A DNA stretch of 64,000 nt from Cronobacter sakazakii (GTDB lineage: Bacteria; Pseudomonadota; Gammaproteobacteria; Enterobacterales; Enterobacteriaceae). Position numbers and translations under genes: made by a program. The notes under the pieces are model-generated. The model was not told the origin of the DNA. It made no database searches and saw only the letters and a list, made by a program, of their open reading frames with translations. Location of the stretch: positions 2,356,001 to 2,420,000 of the forward strand of contig NZ_CP011047.1 of the NCBI RefSeq assembly GCF_000982825.1, in the 5' to 3' direction. Shown here in pieces: positions 1-7,846 of the stretch (position 1 is the first letter of the stretch; each line of letters starts with the position of its first letter).

Positions 1-51
1 CAGCACCAGCGCTGCGAAGGTTAACGCCGTACGAGATGATGTGACGGTCAT
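1..51 (-). CDS. 5' end of an unidentified gene (partial)
   Basis: An ATG at 49-51 on the minus strand opens a frame that stays open to the window edge. The 17 visible residues begin MTVTSSRT and turn hydrophobic (ALTFAALVL), as in a signal peptide or first membrane segment. It lies downstream of tctCBA on the same strand but behind a strong hairpin, so it is probably a separate transcription unit. Too little is visible to name it. Confidence 0.4.
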   Translation of the reverse strand, partial: MTVTSSRTALTFAALVL

Positions 52-114
52 AATGATCTGCCAGAAATGTAAAAGGCTAACTATCGGGCAGATATGGCGA
101 AAATACAACGACTT

Positions 115-151
115 CCCTCGCTGGCGGCATTTTAACTGCCACCAGCGAGGG
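115..151 (-). terminator. Strong hairpin after tctA
   Basis: The arms CCCTCGCTGG (115-124) and CCAGCGAGGG (142-151) pair perfectly over 10 bp, and GGCA/TGCC extends the stem inward. It begins just past the tctA stop codon. There is no clean T-run, so termination efficiency is uncertain; it could also protect the 3' end of the tct mRNA. Confidence 0.5.
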
Positions 152-157
152 TGGCTA

Positions 158-1675
158 TCAGGAAGAGAGATCGCTCTGCGTTTTCAACGGGCGCTTACGC
201 AGTCGCTTCACCAGCGGCGGTACGATAATCACCAGCGTGGCCATAATGAGCAGGGTTTTGGTGACGCCGCTCTGCCAGAGAATGCCGAGCTCGCCGTTGC
301 TGATAGAGAGCGCGCGGCGCAGGTTCTGCTCCAGCATCTCGCCCAGCACAAAGCCCAGAATCAGCGGCGACATCGGAAAATGCATTTTACGCAGGATATA
401 ACCCAGCACGCCAAGGCCCACCATCAGCAGCAGATCGAATGTCGTGCTGTGCACCGCGTAAACGCCCACCGCCGAGACAGCCGCAATCGCTGGCACCAGG
501 AACCACAGCGGAATGGTCAGCATGCGGGTGAAGAGGCCGATCAGCGGAATGTTCATAATAAGCAGCATTACGTTAGCGATAAGCAGCGCCGCGATAAGCC
601 CCCAGACGATATCCGGCTGTTCGGTAAACATCGCAGGCCCCGGCGTGATGTTATAGAGCGTCAGCGCGCCCATCATCACCGCCGTGGTGCCGGAGCCGGG
701 CACGCCTAAGGTCAGCATCGGGATAAACGAGCCGCAGGCCGAGGCGTTGTTCGCCGCCTCCGGCGCCGCCACGCCGCGAATATCGCCTTTGCCGAACGAG
801 CCGTCTTTATCACCGAGTTTTTTCTCGGTCATGTAGGTAATGGCGCTGGCGATGGTCGCCCCCGCGCCCGGCAGAATACCGACAAAAAAGCCAATTACCG
901 ACGAGCGCAGTGTCGCGCCGGTACAGGCAGCCGCTTCTTTGGCGTTAAACAGCATCCGCCCGGTCTTGCGCACCAGCGTCTGGCCGCTGCTGGTGCTCTC
1001 CAGCATCAGCAGAATTTCGGAGACCGAGAACAGGCCAATCACCACCACAATAAACTGCACGCCATCCGAGAGATGTACGCTGTCAAACGTGAAGCGATAC
1101 ACGCCGGTGTTGGCATCGACACCGACCGTCGCGAGCCCGAGGCCAATCAGCGCGGCAAGGAACGACTTCAGCGGGTTTTGCGCCATCATGCTGCCAAGAC
1201 AGGCGATGGCAAAGACCATCAGGGCGAAATATTCCGCCGGACCGAACGCCAGTGACCACTCCGCCAGCACGGGTGCAAAAAGGATGATGCCGAAAATCGC
1301 GATAAACGAGCCGACGAACGAGCTGACGGCGGAGATAGAAAGCGCCACGCCGCCGCGCCCCTGCTGCGCCATCGGGTAGCCGTCCAGCGCCGTCATGATC
1401 GCCGCGGCGTCGCCCGGCACGTTAAGCAGTATCGATGAAATGCGCCCGCCATATTCACAGCCGATATAGACCGTGGCGAGCAGGATCAGCGCCGATTCCG
1501 CCGGCAGATGAATCGCGAACGCCAGCGGCAACAGAATGGCGACGCCGTTAATCGGCCCGAGGCCCGGCAGCAGCCCGACGATGGTGCCAACGAAACAGCC
1601 AATCAGCGCAATCAGCAGATTGGTGGGCGTCAGCGCGACGGCGAAGCCCTGCGAGAGATAAAGCCAGGTATCCAT
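158..1675 (-). CDS. tctA: TctA, large membrane subunit of tricarboxylate transporter
   Basis: This 505-residue protein is very hydrophobic, with about 11-12 predicted membrane spans, and has the usual TctA length. The family signatures GLLPGLGPINGVAILLPL near the N-terminus and GILPGAGATIASAI near residue 265 are both present. With TctB it forms the inner-membrane part of a tripartite tricarboxylate (citrate-type) importer fed by the periplasmic TctC. It is the last gene of tctCBA, 11 nt after tctB. Its regulators tctDE are now 50 kb away, across the prophage. Confidence 0.95.
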   Translation of the reverse strand: MDTWLYLSQGFAVALTPTNLLIALIGCFVGTIVGLLPGLGPINGVAILLPLAFAIHLPAESALILLATVYIGCEYGGRISSILLNVPGDAAAIMTALDGYPMAQQGRGGVALSISAVSSFVGSFIAIFGIILFAPVLAEWSLAFGPAEYFALMVFAIACLGSMMAQNPLKSFLAALIGLGLATVGVDANTGVYRFTFDSVHLSDGVQFIVVVIGLFSVSEILLMLESTSSGQTLVRKTGRMLFNAKEAAACTGATLRSSVIGFFVGILPGAGATIASAITYMTEKKLGDKDGSFGKGDIRGVAAPEAANNASACGSFIPMLTLGVPGSGTTAVMMGALTLYNITPGPAMFTEQPDIVWGLIAALLIANVMLLIMNIPLIGLFTRMLTIPLWFLVPAIAAVSAVGVYAVHSTTFDLLLMVGLGVLGYILRKMHFPMSPLILGFVLGEMLEQNLRRALSISNGELGILWQSGVTKTLLIMATLVIIVPPLVKRLRKRPLKTQSDLSS

Positions 1676-1686
1676 AAAAGCTCCCG

Positions 1687-2121
1687 TTAATTAAGCCAGG
1701 CCCCGAGAGGCAGCGTTACGTCAAGCAGGCGGTCAAAGGCGTACCAGAGCGCGCTGCCCATCGCCACGCCGGACACCAGCGCCGCGGGAAGCTGCGCGCC
1801 GAAAAGCATACCGATCACCGCCGTCAGCAGCGCGGTGGCGAGCGGAAAGCCGAGCCATTCAAAACCCCAGGCGTAGAGCAGCAATACAATGACCATTACC
1901 ACCAGCCGTTGCAGCACGGCGTTGTGCGGCCAGTCCACGACATCCGGGCGGCGCAGCAGTAGCAGCACCGCGCACAGCAGCATCAGCGCGATAATGCCCA
2001 TCGGAAAAGGGCGCGGCCCGACCGGTTCGTAGGCGTACTCGCTGTGGATCTGCCAGGCCACAAACAGCCCGCCGATACAGAGCAGGATCCAAATCCCCGC
2101 AAAAATGCGATCGCTCATCAC
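1687..2121 (-). CDS. tctB: TctB, small membrane subunit
   Basis: This 144-residue protein has four hydrophobic stretches, the usual size and topology of TctB, the small inner-membrane subunit of tripartite tricarboxylate transporters. It sits between tctC and tctA with gaps of about 11 nt, so the three are almost certainly one operon. Sequence conservation in this family is low, so the assignment rests on size, topology and context. Confidence 0.93.
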   Translation of the reverse strand: MMSDRIFAGIWILLCIGGLFVAWQIHSEYAYEPVGPRPFPMGIIALMLLCAVLLLLRRPDVVDWPHNAVLQRLVVMVIVLLLYAWGFEWLGFPLATALLTAVIGMLFGAQLPAALVSGVAMGSALWYAFDRLLDVTLPLGAWLN

Positions 2122-2132
2122 ATCCTCCTGCG

Positions 2133-3113
2133 CTATTTCGCAAGCCCAAAGGCTTTGGCTTTTTCGCGGTAGTCGTTGACCTGATTTTTCACATACTCAT
2201 CCAGTGCTTTGCCGGTCAGGTTGAATTCAAACAGGCCGCGCAGATCGCGCTGCTTTTTAAATTCATCGGTTTGCTGGAGTTTTTCGAAGGTCTGCACCCA
2301 CCACTGGTAATCGGCGTCGCTCACTTTAGGGCCGACATAGAAGCCGCGAATGATAGGCCATACCAGGTCATAGCCCTGCTCTTTGGCGGTGGGCACCTTG
2401 GCGAGCTGGCCAGGCAGGCGCTCGGCGGAGAACACCGCCAGCACCCGCAGTTTATTGCCGGTGAGGTACGGCACCATTTCGCTGAGATCGCCGGATACCG
2501 CCTGCACGTGGTTGCCCATCAGCGCGGTGACTGGCTCGCCGCCGCCTTCAAAGGCTACGTAGCGCATCTTGTGCGGATCGACGCCCGCTTTCTGGGCCAG
2601 CAGCGCGGTTTTCATCCAGTCCTGGCTGCCGATGGACGCGCCCGCGCCAAACACCACGCTGTTCGGATCTTTCTCCAGCGCTTTCATCAGGTCGCCGAGC
2701 GTTTTCCACGGCGAATCGGCGCGCACCGCGATCATGCCGTAATCGGTGCCGACACTTGCGAGCCAGCGCACGTCATCGACGTTATAGCGGCCAAATTTGC
2801 CCTGCGAGAGATTGAGCAGCGAGCCGCCGGAAAACGCCACCACGGTGCCCGGTTCGCCGGGGCGCTGGGCCACAATCGCGTTATAGGCCACCGCGCCGAC
2901 GCCGCCTGGCATATAGGTCACGCGCATCGGTTTTTCCAGCGCGCCGGTTTCCTGAAGGCTCACCTGAATCAGTTTGCAGGTTAAATCGAAGCCGCCGCCG
3001 GGCTTGGCGGGCGCGATGCACTCCGGGCGCGACGGCGCTTCTGCCGCCACGGCTTCGGTAAAAGAGAAAGCCAGAGACGTTGCTAACAGGGTAGAGAGAA
3101 GTGATGTTTTCAT
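2133..3113 (-). CDS. tctC: TctC, periplasmic tricarboxylate-binding protein
   Basis: The gene encodes a protein of about 326 residues with a signal peptide (MKTSLLSTLLATSLAF, then AVAAEA) and a mature domain of the TctC/Bug family; the ligand-loop region CIAPAKPGGGFDLTC is easy to see. It captures tricarboxylates in the periplasm for TctAB. Three in-frame ATGs lie at 3125, 3119 and 3113. I chose 3113 because GAGG lies 6 nt before it. It is first in the operon and was originally divergent from tctD. Confidence 0.95.
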   Translation of the reverse strand: MKTSLLSTLLATSLAFSFTEAVAAEAPSRPECIAPAKPGGGFDLTCKLIQVSLQETGALEKPMRVTYMPGGVGAVAYNAIVAQRPGEPGTVVAFSGGSLLNLSQGKFGRYNVDDVRWLASVGTDYGMIAVRADSPWKTLGDLMKALEKDPNSVVFGAGASIGSQDWMKTALLAQKAGVDPHKMRYVAFEGGGEPVTALMGNHVQAVSGDLSEMVPYLTGNKLRVLAVFSAERLPGQLAKVPTAKEQGYDLVWPIIRGFYVGPKVSDADYQWWVQTFEKLQQTDEFKKQRDLRGLFEFNLTGKALDEYVKNQVNDYREKAKAFGLAK

Positions 3114-3246
3114 TTTCATCCTCATGCATGACTGCCGTGATGTTTCTGATTATGTGAACTGCTTTGTAGCGTATCGGTTGCATGATTGTTAAAACTAAAG
3201 CCTTTCAGTTTCCTTTCATCGCGACAGAAACTTTACTGGATGTGAT

Positions 3247-3263
3247 ATGCGTCTCTTACTGGC
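3247..3263 (+). other. attL core (original tctD start)
   Basis: The 17 bases are identical to 53294-53310. At this end they are the original first codons of tctD, still attached to the native upstream region (3126-3246). They now read MRLLLAYQH followed by a stop at 3274-3276. At the other end the same bases continue into full-length tctD. This is the expected signature of site-specific integration into a 5' coding end. Confidence 0.9.
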
Positions 3264-3382
3264 TTATCAACACTGAATAATGTGGAGGTATGTCACATTA
3301 TGTCAGCCACCTTGAATCCCTTTACCTCTGCCGGTTACGTTTATGTTGAGTTATGCCAACGTTCATTGAGAGATGGGAAAAA

Positions 3383-3402
3383 ACCGGATAACCTACCGGA
3401 CA
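3383..3402 (+). repeat. Candidate integrase arm-type sites, left
   Basis: ACCGGATA (3383-3390) and ACCGGACA (3395-3402) are direct repeats 12 bp apart. The same two octamers, again 12 bp apart, lie at 53220-53239 near attR. They sit between the attL core and int, where arm-type binding sites are expected. Their role is inferred. Confidence 0.5.
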
Positions 3403-3426
3403 AACTTTTCACCTTGTCCTGTTGCC

Positions 3427-4614
3427 ATGCCATTAACCGACACAAAAATCAGAAATGCTAAACCTCATGAGAAGCCTTACTCGCTTCAGGATGGTCAGGG
3501 CCTCTATCTTGATGTCAGGCCTACCGGTGCCAAGATATGGCGATACCGGTTCTGGCTGTCACCAAAAAAAGACGGGCGCTATACGATAGGCGAGTACCCT
3601 GGCGTCTCCCTGGCTGATGCCAGAAGAGAAAGAGAGTGGGCAAGAGAACAGGTTAGGCAGGGCAAAAATCCAACCATCGTCAAAGACACTGAAAAGCTGA
3701 TGGTTATGGGTGATGCAGAGAACACCTTCAAATCAATCGCTGAAGAATGGTATGAGCGAAAGTGCCAGACTTGGGCAGAGAAAACTCAGATAGTTAATCG
3801 TGGATTCCTGGATAAGCACATCCTGCCCGCAATAGGGAAGATACCAGTAAAGGACGTTAAAGCCGCGCACATACTTGCATTGATGCGGACGCTCGAGAAG
3901 GCCGGGAATGCTTATTCCGCAGGAAAGGTGAGACAGATATGTTCAGCCGTTTTTTGCTACGCCGTCGCCACACTGAGAGCTGAAGTCGATCCATCGTATG
4001 CCCTTCGCGGCGCGGTGATGCAGAAGCCTACCACACACGCAAGACCTGCAACTACAGAAGAACTTCGTCAGTTATTTGTGTCGCTAAGGAATTACAAAAG
4101 CCCGGTCATGGTTATCTGCATAAAAATGCTGGTTATGACATTCGTGCGTCAACAGGAACTTAGGTTTGCCAGGTGGGATGATATCAGCTTAGAAAAAGCC
4201 GAATGGATAATCCCAAAAGAAGTGATGAAGAAACGCCGCGAACACCGCGTTCCGTTGTGCGACCATGTTATCGCATTGCTGGAAGAACTTAAACCACTGA
4301 CAGGTGATAAAGAATATCTCTTCCCCAGCCCATCAAAGCCTGGCCAACCAATTGCCAAAACCACCATTAATCGCGCCATCGAGTATCAGGGGTTTGCAAG
4401 CGGTGAGATAACCGGGCATGACTTCCGCGCCACGGCATCCACCGCTTTGTATGAGCAAGGCTTCAGGCCAGAAGTGATAGAAGCACAACTGGCTCATCAG
4501 CAAAAGAATAGGGTAGCTGCCGCGTACAATCATGCGGAGTATATGAAAGAAAGAAGGGAAATGATGGATTGGTGGGGAGGTGTTATTGCTGGCCTGATCG
4601 AGGACAAGAAGTGA
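3427..4614 (+). CDS. int: Tyrosine integrase, P4-type
   Basis: The product has 395 residues from the ATG at 3427 (MPLTDTKIRNAK). An upstream in-frame ATG at 3373 would read through the ACCGGAYA repeats and lacks family similarity. The N-terminal DUF4102 arm-binding domain (about 1-90) is followed by a core-binding domain and a catalytic domain. The catalytic residues are visible: Arg241 (FVRQQELR), His331/Arg334 (HDFR), His357 (LAH) and the nucleophile Tyr367 (AAYNHAEY). It recombines attP with the site in tctD. It is transcribed away from attL and converges on the AlpA-like gene, overlapping it by 32 nt. Confidence 0.95.
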   Translation: MPLTDTKIRNAKPHEKPYSLQDGQGLYLDVRPTGAKIWRYRFWLSPKKDGRYTIGEYPGVSLADARREREWAREQVRQGKNPTIVKDTEKLMVMGDAENTFKSIAEEWYERKCQTWAEKTQIVNRGFLDKHILPAIGKIPVKDVKAAHILALMRTLEKAGNAYSAGKVRQICSAVFCYAVATLRAEVDPSYALRGAVMQKPTTHARPATTEELRQLFVSLRNYKSPVMVICIKMLVMTFVRQQELRFARWDDISLEKAEWIIPKEVMKKRREHRVPLCDHVIALLEELKPLTGDKEYLFPSPSKPGQPIAKTTINRAIEYQGFASGEITGHDFRATASTALYEQGFRPEVIEAQLAHQQKNRVAAAYNHAEYMKERREMMDWWGGVIAGLIEDKK

Positions 4615-4792
4615 TTTTATCCTTTATCCACGCATCGACTTCACTGGAAGGCCATCGGACGCTTCTGCCAATCTTAACAGGACGTGGAAATTTACCATCT
4701 CTCATCCATTCATAAATGGTAGGCTTCTTGTAGCCGGTTGCCGCGCACACATCGGTGATCGGCATGAGTCTATCGCTCATTACTGTATTCAT
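4583..4792 (-). CDS. AlpA-like DNA-binding protein, probable excisionase
   Basis: This 69-residue MerR/AlpA-type winged-helix protein carries the typical signature PITDVCAATGYKKPTIYEWM, followed by GKFPRPVKIG and WPSSEVDAWI. GGAG precedes the ATG. Proteins of this family next to P4-type integrases act as excisionases or regulators of excision. It is encoded opposite to int and the two 3' ends overlap. It lies downstream of the LexA-box promoter at 5477-5517, though two terminators intervene. Confidence 0.8.
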   Translation of the reverse strand: MNTVMSDRLMPITDVCAATGYKKPTIYEWMRDGKFPRPVKIGRSVRWPSSEVDAWIKDKITSCPRSGQQ

Positions 4793-4810
4793 TCGATTAT
4801 CTCCAGGCGT

Positions 4811-4835
4811 AAAAAAGCCGCCATCAGGCGGCTTT
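4811..4835 (-). terminator. Rho-independent terminator overlapping a CDS end
   Basis: On the minus strand an 8-bp stem AAGCCGCC/GGCGGCTT with a 4-nt loop is followed by a run of six T. It overlaps the last codons of the 4824-5171 gene and separates it from the AlpA-like gene. Confidence 0.8.
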
Positions 4836-5171
4836 GAGTAGTTCTTTCATGAGCGCATAAGTTTCTGGCGCTCGCTTGTCTGGTCGCTTCAACTCCTCCT
4901 TTAGCAAACCTGTCAGCCGATCCCATTCGCGCAGAATTGGAGCAAAACTCTTAACCCTCTTCGCTATTTCGGTAAAGCTATCTTTAATCTCAGGGATATC
5001 CTCAACCAGAAGCATGCATCTGTGCAGGTCTGCCGGGTCGGATGGAGCATCGAAACGCCCATGATAAAAGTTCTTTTCAAGGCCAAGTGCAATTGATGCC
5101 ATCGTCGCACTGCTTATTCCAACTCGACCCTTTGCCTGCCAATTCAAAACCTTCATTGCCAAATCAGACAT
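4824..5171 (-). CDS. Conserved phage hypothetical protein
   Basis: The product has 115 residues starting MSDLAMKVLNWQAKGRVG. The ATG at 5171 has GGAG 6 nt upstream; a TTG five codons earlier would include that Shine-Dalgarno sequence. It is mostly helical with no motif I recognise. The N-terminus (ATMASIALGLEKN) could be a short helix-turn-helix, but this is weak. It lies in the leftmost early segment, downstream of the SOS-type promoter. Confidence 0.6.
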   Translation of the reverse strand: MSDLAMKVLNWQAKGRVGISSATMASIALGLEKNFYHGRFDAPSDPADLHRCMLLVEDIPEIKDSFTEIAKRVKSFAPILREWDRLTGLLKEELKRPDKRAPETYALMKELLKAA

Positions 5172-5184
5172 AAATTTCTCCAAC

Positions 5185-5205
5185 AAAAAACCCGCCTAAG
5201 CGGGT
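5185..5205 (-). terminator. Rho-independent terminator
   Basis: On the minus strand ACCCGC-N4-GCGGGT is followed by six T. It lies directly after the stop codon of the 5205-5459 gene and just before the Shine-Dalgarno sequence of the next gene. Confidence 0.8.
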
Positions 5206-5459
5206 CATGGTTTCAACTCAAATTCATCGTCCCAGGGTGGGAGTGTCTGCATCCTTCCATGCGACATGATGTACTCAGTTGCCACAGCCATAGAACTTGG
5301 CTTCTCGAACTCCAGCATAAAAACATCATCGTATGCTTTCCCCAACCACCACCCGCCGCCGTACTCCTTTGCGCGCTGAATGAGCACCCAGCGACCGGGC
5401 GTAATGCGATGATGCACCTCGCCCCTGTAAATAATCAGATAGTCCGAGTCTTTACTCAT
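5205..5459 (-). CDS. Small phage protein behind SOS-type promoter
   Basis: The product has 84 residues beginning MSKDSDYLIIYRGEVHH. The ATG at 5459 is preceded by a GGGGTG Shine-Dalgarno sequence. It is rich in aromatic residues (RWVLIQ, GGGWWLGKAYDD), as in a small beta-barrel fold, but I do not recognise the family. It is the first gene after the promoter/LexA box at 5477-5517, so it is the most likely DNA-damage-induced product of this unit. Confidence 0.6.
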   Translation of the reverse strand: MSKDSDYLIIYRGEVHHRITPGRWVLIQRAKEYGGGWWLGKAYDDVFMLEFEKPSSMAVATEYIMSHGRMQTLPPWDDEFELKP

Positions 5460-5476
5460 GAAGCACCCCAAAATAA

Positions 5477-5517
5477 CTGTATTTATATACAGTAAATTGA
5501 GGTGGGCGAGCTGTCAA
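5477..5517 (-). promoter_or_regulatory. Promoter overlapped by a LexA (SOS) box
   Basis: On the minus strand TTGACA (5517-5512), a 17-bp spacer and TACTGT (5494-5489) form a sigma70 promoter. The -10 element overlaps CTGT-N8-ACAG (5477-5492). The extended site matches the enterobacterial LexA consensus at about 18 of 20 positions. It directs transcription towards the 5205, 4824 and AlpA-like genes. Confidence 0.75.
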
Positions 5518-5548
5518 TTCGTGGTGCAATTGGGTGGGAGTTTAGGTG

Positions 5549-5761
5549 TCAGTCATCATCAATAGGTCCGCGGTTCCCTCTGAACCATACATCATTAGCT
5601 GCACGCGTCTTACGTGCCCATCCAAAGAAGATAATCACAGGGATTGTGAACCACAGGGCATAATCAGGAGCCCTTTGTTCGGCGATTATCCCCAGAATGA
5701 ATGGAAGTACAGAAGAGGCTGCCTTCCTGCCGTACCATGCATATTTATTTATCCAATCCAT
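5549..5761 (-). CDS. Small membrane protein
   Basis: The product has 70 residues from MDWINKYAWYGRKAAS, with one or two hydrophobic segments (SSVLPFILGIIAEQ, ALWFTIPVIIFFGW). AGGAGG precedes the ATG, and the start overlaps the stop of the upstream gene by one base (TGATG), indicating translational coupling. Its function is unknown. It is the last gene of the PL-type leftward cluster. Confidence 0.65.
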   Translation of the reverse strand: MDWINKYAWYGRKAASSVLPFILGIIAEQRAPDYALWFTIPVIIFFGWARKTRAANDVWFRGNRGPIDDD

Positions 5762-6405
5762 CACCCCTCCTTTCCAGGCAACTTGTAATGCTGGCTTACA
5801 GGTTGAAGAATTGCGGCGCGTCTTTCCCATTCAGCAATTTCGCGAGCGTGCTTCATTGAGTTGTCACTAAACTCGGCATTAGCGCATTCGTCTGCTTCCT
5901 CAGCGGCTCTTTTCGCAATAGCCAGAAGCTCGGAGACAAGTGAATCAGCCACAACCGGATCGGGAATTGTCGCGCGCATGAAAGAACGACAATCATCCAC
6001 AGCGTGGTCAATAAGTTTATGAAACAGCTCCTTGTTGTTTTTCGTCTCTTCATCTGCGAAATACAAGGCTATGTTGAACGCCAGCCTGGTCAGAGCATCA
6101 TCAGGCACAACCTGCGCGGGCGGTGCGGTGTAGAGCGGGGTTACTTTCCACCCATTCGCAATCCAACTTCCAGCTACAGATTTTGATCTGGTTAATGCCC
6201 CCGAAGAGAAAGGCCCGTCATCGTGACGCCACGCAACCGGCTCCGCCCGCTCCCGCAGCGCCAGCAGTGCTACGCGCGCGATTGCTAATTCGGTCTCAAG
6301 CTCCTGCCTGACTGAATCAAACGCGCTCTGTTTAACCGAAAACTCAAGCTGTCTCACTTTCTCTTCGCACGCTTCAGCCAGCGCCGCTTTGCTTATTTCG
6401 CTCAC
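5761..6405 (-). CDS. Ead/Ea22-like phage protein
   Basis: This 214-residue protein has the segment WKVTPLYTAPPAQ (about residues 86-98) preceded by PVAWRHDDG, typical of the mosaic Ead/Ea22-like accessory proteins of lambdoid phages. The N- and C-terminal parts look helical. It overlaps its neighbour by ATGA. The role of the family is not established; these genes are dispensable early genes of the PL operon. Confidence 0.65.
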   Translation of the reverse strand: MSEISKAALAEACEEKVRQLEFSVKQSAFDSVRQELETELAIARVALLALRERAEPVAWRHDDGPFSSGALTRSKSVAGSWIANGWKVTPLYTAPPAQVVPDDALTRLAFNIALYFADEETKNNKELFHKLIDHAVDDCRSFMRATIPDPVVADSLVSELLAIAKRAAEEADECANAEFSDNSMKHAREIAEWERRAAILQPVSQHYKLPGKEG

Positions 6406-6776
6406 GCTTCACCCCCTGTCTCAAGATTGATGCCCGCGACGGCGCAAAATTCAACCGCCTCGCGTTGTGCTTTTCGATAACCAAACATCACATCGTCGTT
6501 GAACATTTGCGGGTTAATGCTCGGCAGCTTAACCTTGCGCGCCTCCAGTTCAGCGATGCGCTTCTGCGCGGCTTCCAGCGCTGCTATCAGGCAGAGAACA
6601 GCCTTTGGGCTTGCTTCGGCAATAAACGCTGCGTCGTCTTTCAGGCAATGCTGCGCAACTGCCTCACTACCAACGCGCACCTCGTATCCGCGCGCTCCAC
6701 TATGCGGCTTATATGCAGACCAGTCGCCCCAGCGTGCTTTCTCAGCCGCCGCTTTCAGTTTTGCTGTGTCGGTCAT
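6402..6776 (-). CDS. Ea22-like early protein
   Basis: This 124-residue protein begins MTDTAKLKAAAEKARWGDW and has the AFIAEASPKAVLCLIAALE segment typical of Ea22-type proteins, then a short coiled coil (AAQKRIAELEARK). It is coupled to both neighbours by 4-nt overlaps. Function unknown. Confidence 0.65.
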   Translation of the reverse strand: MTDTAKLKAAAEKARWGDWSAYKPHSGARGYEVRVGSEAVAQHCLKDDAAFIAEASPKAVLCLIAALEAAQKRIAELEARKVKLPSINPQMFNDDVMFGYRKAQREAVEFCAVAGINLETGGEA

Positions 6777-6934
6777 GCGGCACCGCCTTGACGCAGCCAG
6801 CGGTTGAGGTATTTGTTGTTATTCACAGAACCGAAGCTGTTGCGTTTCATAAGCTCTTCGCGGCTCGGCATCGGCTGAGATTTGACGCGAGCCTGTAGCT
6901 CGCTTGGTGTGATACGCGGGTCATGTGTAATCAT
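6773..6934 (-). CDS. Small phage hypothetical protein
   Basis: The product has 53 residues, MITHDPRITPSELQARVKSQ onward. The ATG at 6934 has GAGG nearby upstream; a GTG ten codons earlier is less likely. It is a hydrophilic, basic protein with no recognised domain, coupled to the downstream Ea22-like gene. Confidence 0.5.
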   Translation of the reverse strand: MITHDPRITPSELQARVKSQPMPSREELMKRNSFGSVNNNKYLNRWLRQGGAA

Positions 6935-6966
6935 GAATTTTTCCTCGCGCCGTCCGTGGCGCACGA

Positions 6967-7164
6967 TTAAACGCGACGCAGGCTGATGTGCTCGCGCTTT
7001 GCCATCTGGCGGATAGATTCGTATGAGCGGTTTAACTGGCGGGCTATAATCTTGGGATGGACGCTGCCGGCCAGTGATTTGATGAGGCTTAACTCGGTGG
7101 TGGTCCAGTTGCGGCCCAGCGTCTGCTGATTGCCACGGCGTTTTTTGAATGGTTCTGCTGGCAT
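6967..7164 (-). CDS. Small helix-turn-helix protein
   Basis: The product has 65 residues from MPAEPFKKRRG, with GGAGGTG just upstream of the ATG. Residues about 20-55 (WTTTELSLIKSLAGSVHPK, then IIARQLNRSYESIRQ) form a Myb/homeodomain-like helix-turn-helix. It starts 2 nt after the exo stop. It probably binds DNA, but the target cannot be read from sequence. Confidence 0.7.
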   Translation of the reverse strand: MPAEPFKKRRGNQQTLGRNWTTTELSLIKSLAGSVHPKIIARQLNRSYESIRQMAKREHISLRRV

Positions 7165-7165
7165 T

Positions 7166-7846
7166 TCACCTCCATTGTTCTCCGAAGGTGAAGCCAATTT
7201 CTGCCAGCGCCATGTCCATCTTTTCAATGAACTCTGGCACCGCTTCCGTGAATTCTTCCATGTATTTTTCATCACGTTCGACAACGACATGATGAAGTCC
7301 TTCGCGCCTCATGCGCGGGTCATAATTCGAAAAGTACCAGGCATCCTTACCAGTTACCCACATGCTGAACTGCACCTGAGCCATGTACGCTGACTTTATG
7401 GCTTCAAATCCGCCGAGGCGAAATTTCATGAAGTCGCGAGAAGTGAAAGGGCATTTAAGCTCAAGCCCTCGGCCATCACTGCAAAGCCCATCCGGTGAGC
7501 ATGCAGTGCGCATAGTTTCGTCCTTGTAGATAATTGGCGACTCGGTTACCTGAACGCCGACAGTGAACTCAAACAGGGCTCTTGCGTCATCCTCGTATTG
7601 CTTTCCCCATGCCAGAGCCTTGGCGTTAACTTCAGGAGCTACGCCGGTACACACCTCAGCGAGAAGGGTGTGGAAATATGACATCTTCATATCCGGCCAT
7701 TTTTTACCTGAGCGTGGTTTTGATATGACGTTATGAACATCTGATGCGGTGATAACTCCGAGGCGCAGCCTCTGCCACGCCTCATCTCCTTGTTCAACCG
7801 TGAGCACATCTATCCCTGTGCGCTCAAGGATGATTTCTGGAGTCAT
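7166..7846 (-). CDS. exo: Lambda-type 5'-3' exonuclease (Red alpha)
   Basis: It has 226 residues, the same length as lambda Exo, and is close to it over the whole length (KPRSGKKWPDMKMSYFHTLL, FTSRDFMKFRLGGFEAIKSA). The catalytic residues Asp119 (SPDG), Glu129 and Lys131 (ELKCP) are conserved. It degrades the 5' strand of duplex ends as a toroidal trimer to create single strands for the annealase. Its partner here is a RecT-family protein (overlap ATGA), not Red beta. Confidence 0.97.
   Translation of the reverse strand: MTPEIILERTGIDVLTVEQGDEAWQRLRLGVITASDVHNVISKPRSGKKWPDMKMSYFHTLLAEVCTGVAPEVNAKALAWGKQYEDDARALFEFTVGVQVTESPIIYKDETMRTACSPDGLCSDGRGLELKCPFTSRDFMKFRLGGFEAIKSAYMAQVQFSMWVTGKDAWYFSNYDPRMRREGLHHVVVERDEKYMEEFTEAVPEFIEKMDMALAEIGFTFGEQWR

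Noticed and set aside
3373..3426. Extended integrase start at 3373
   Set aside because: The extra 18 residues read through the ACCGGAYA repeats and precede the conserved N-terminus.
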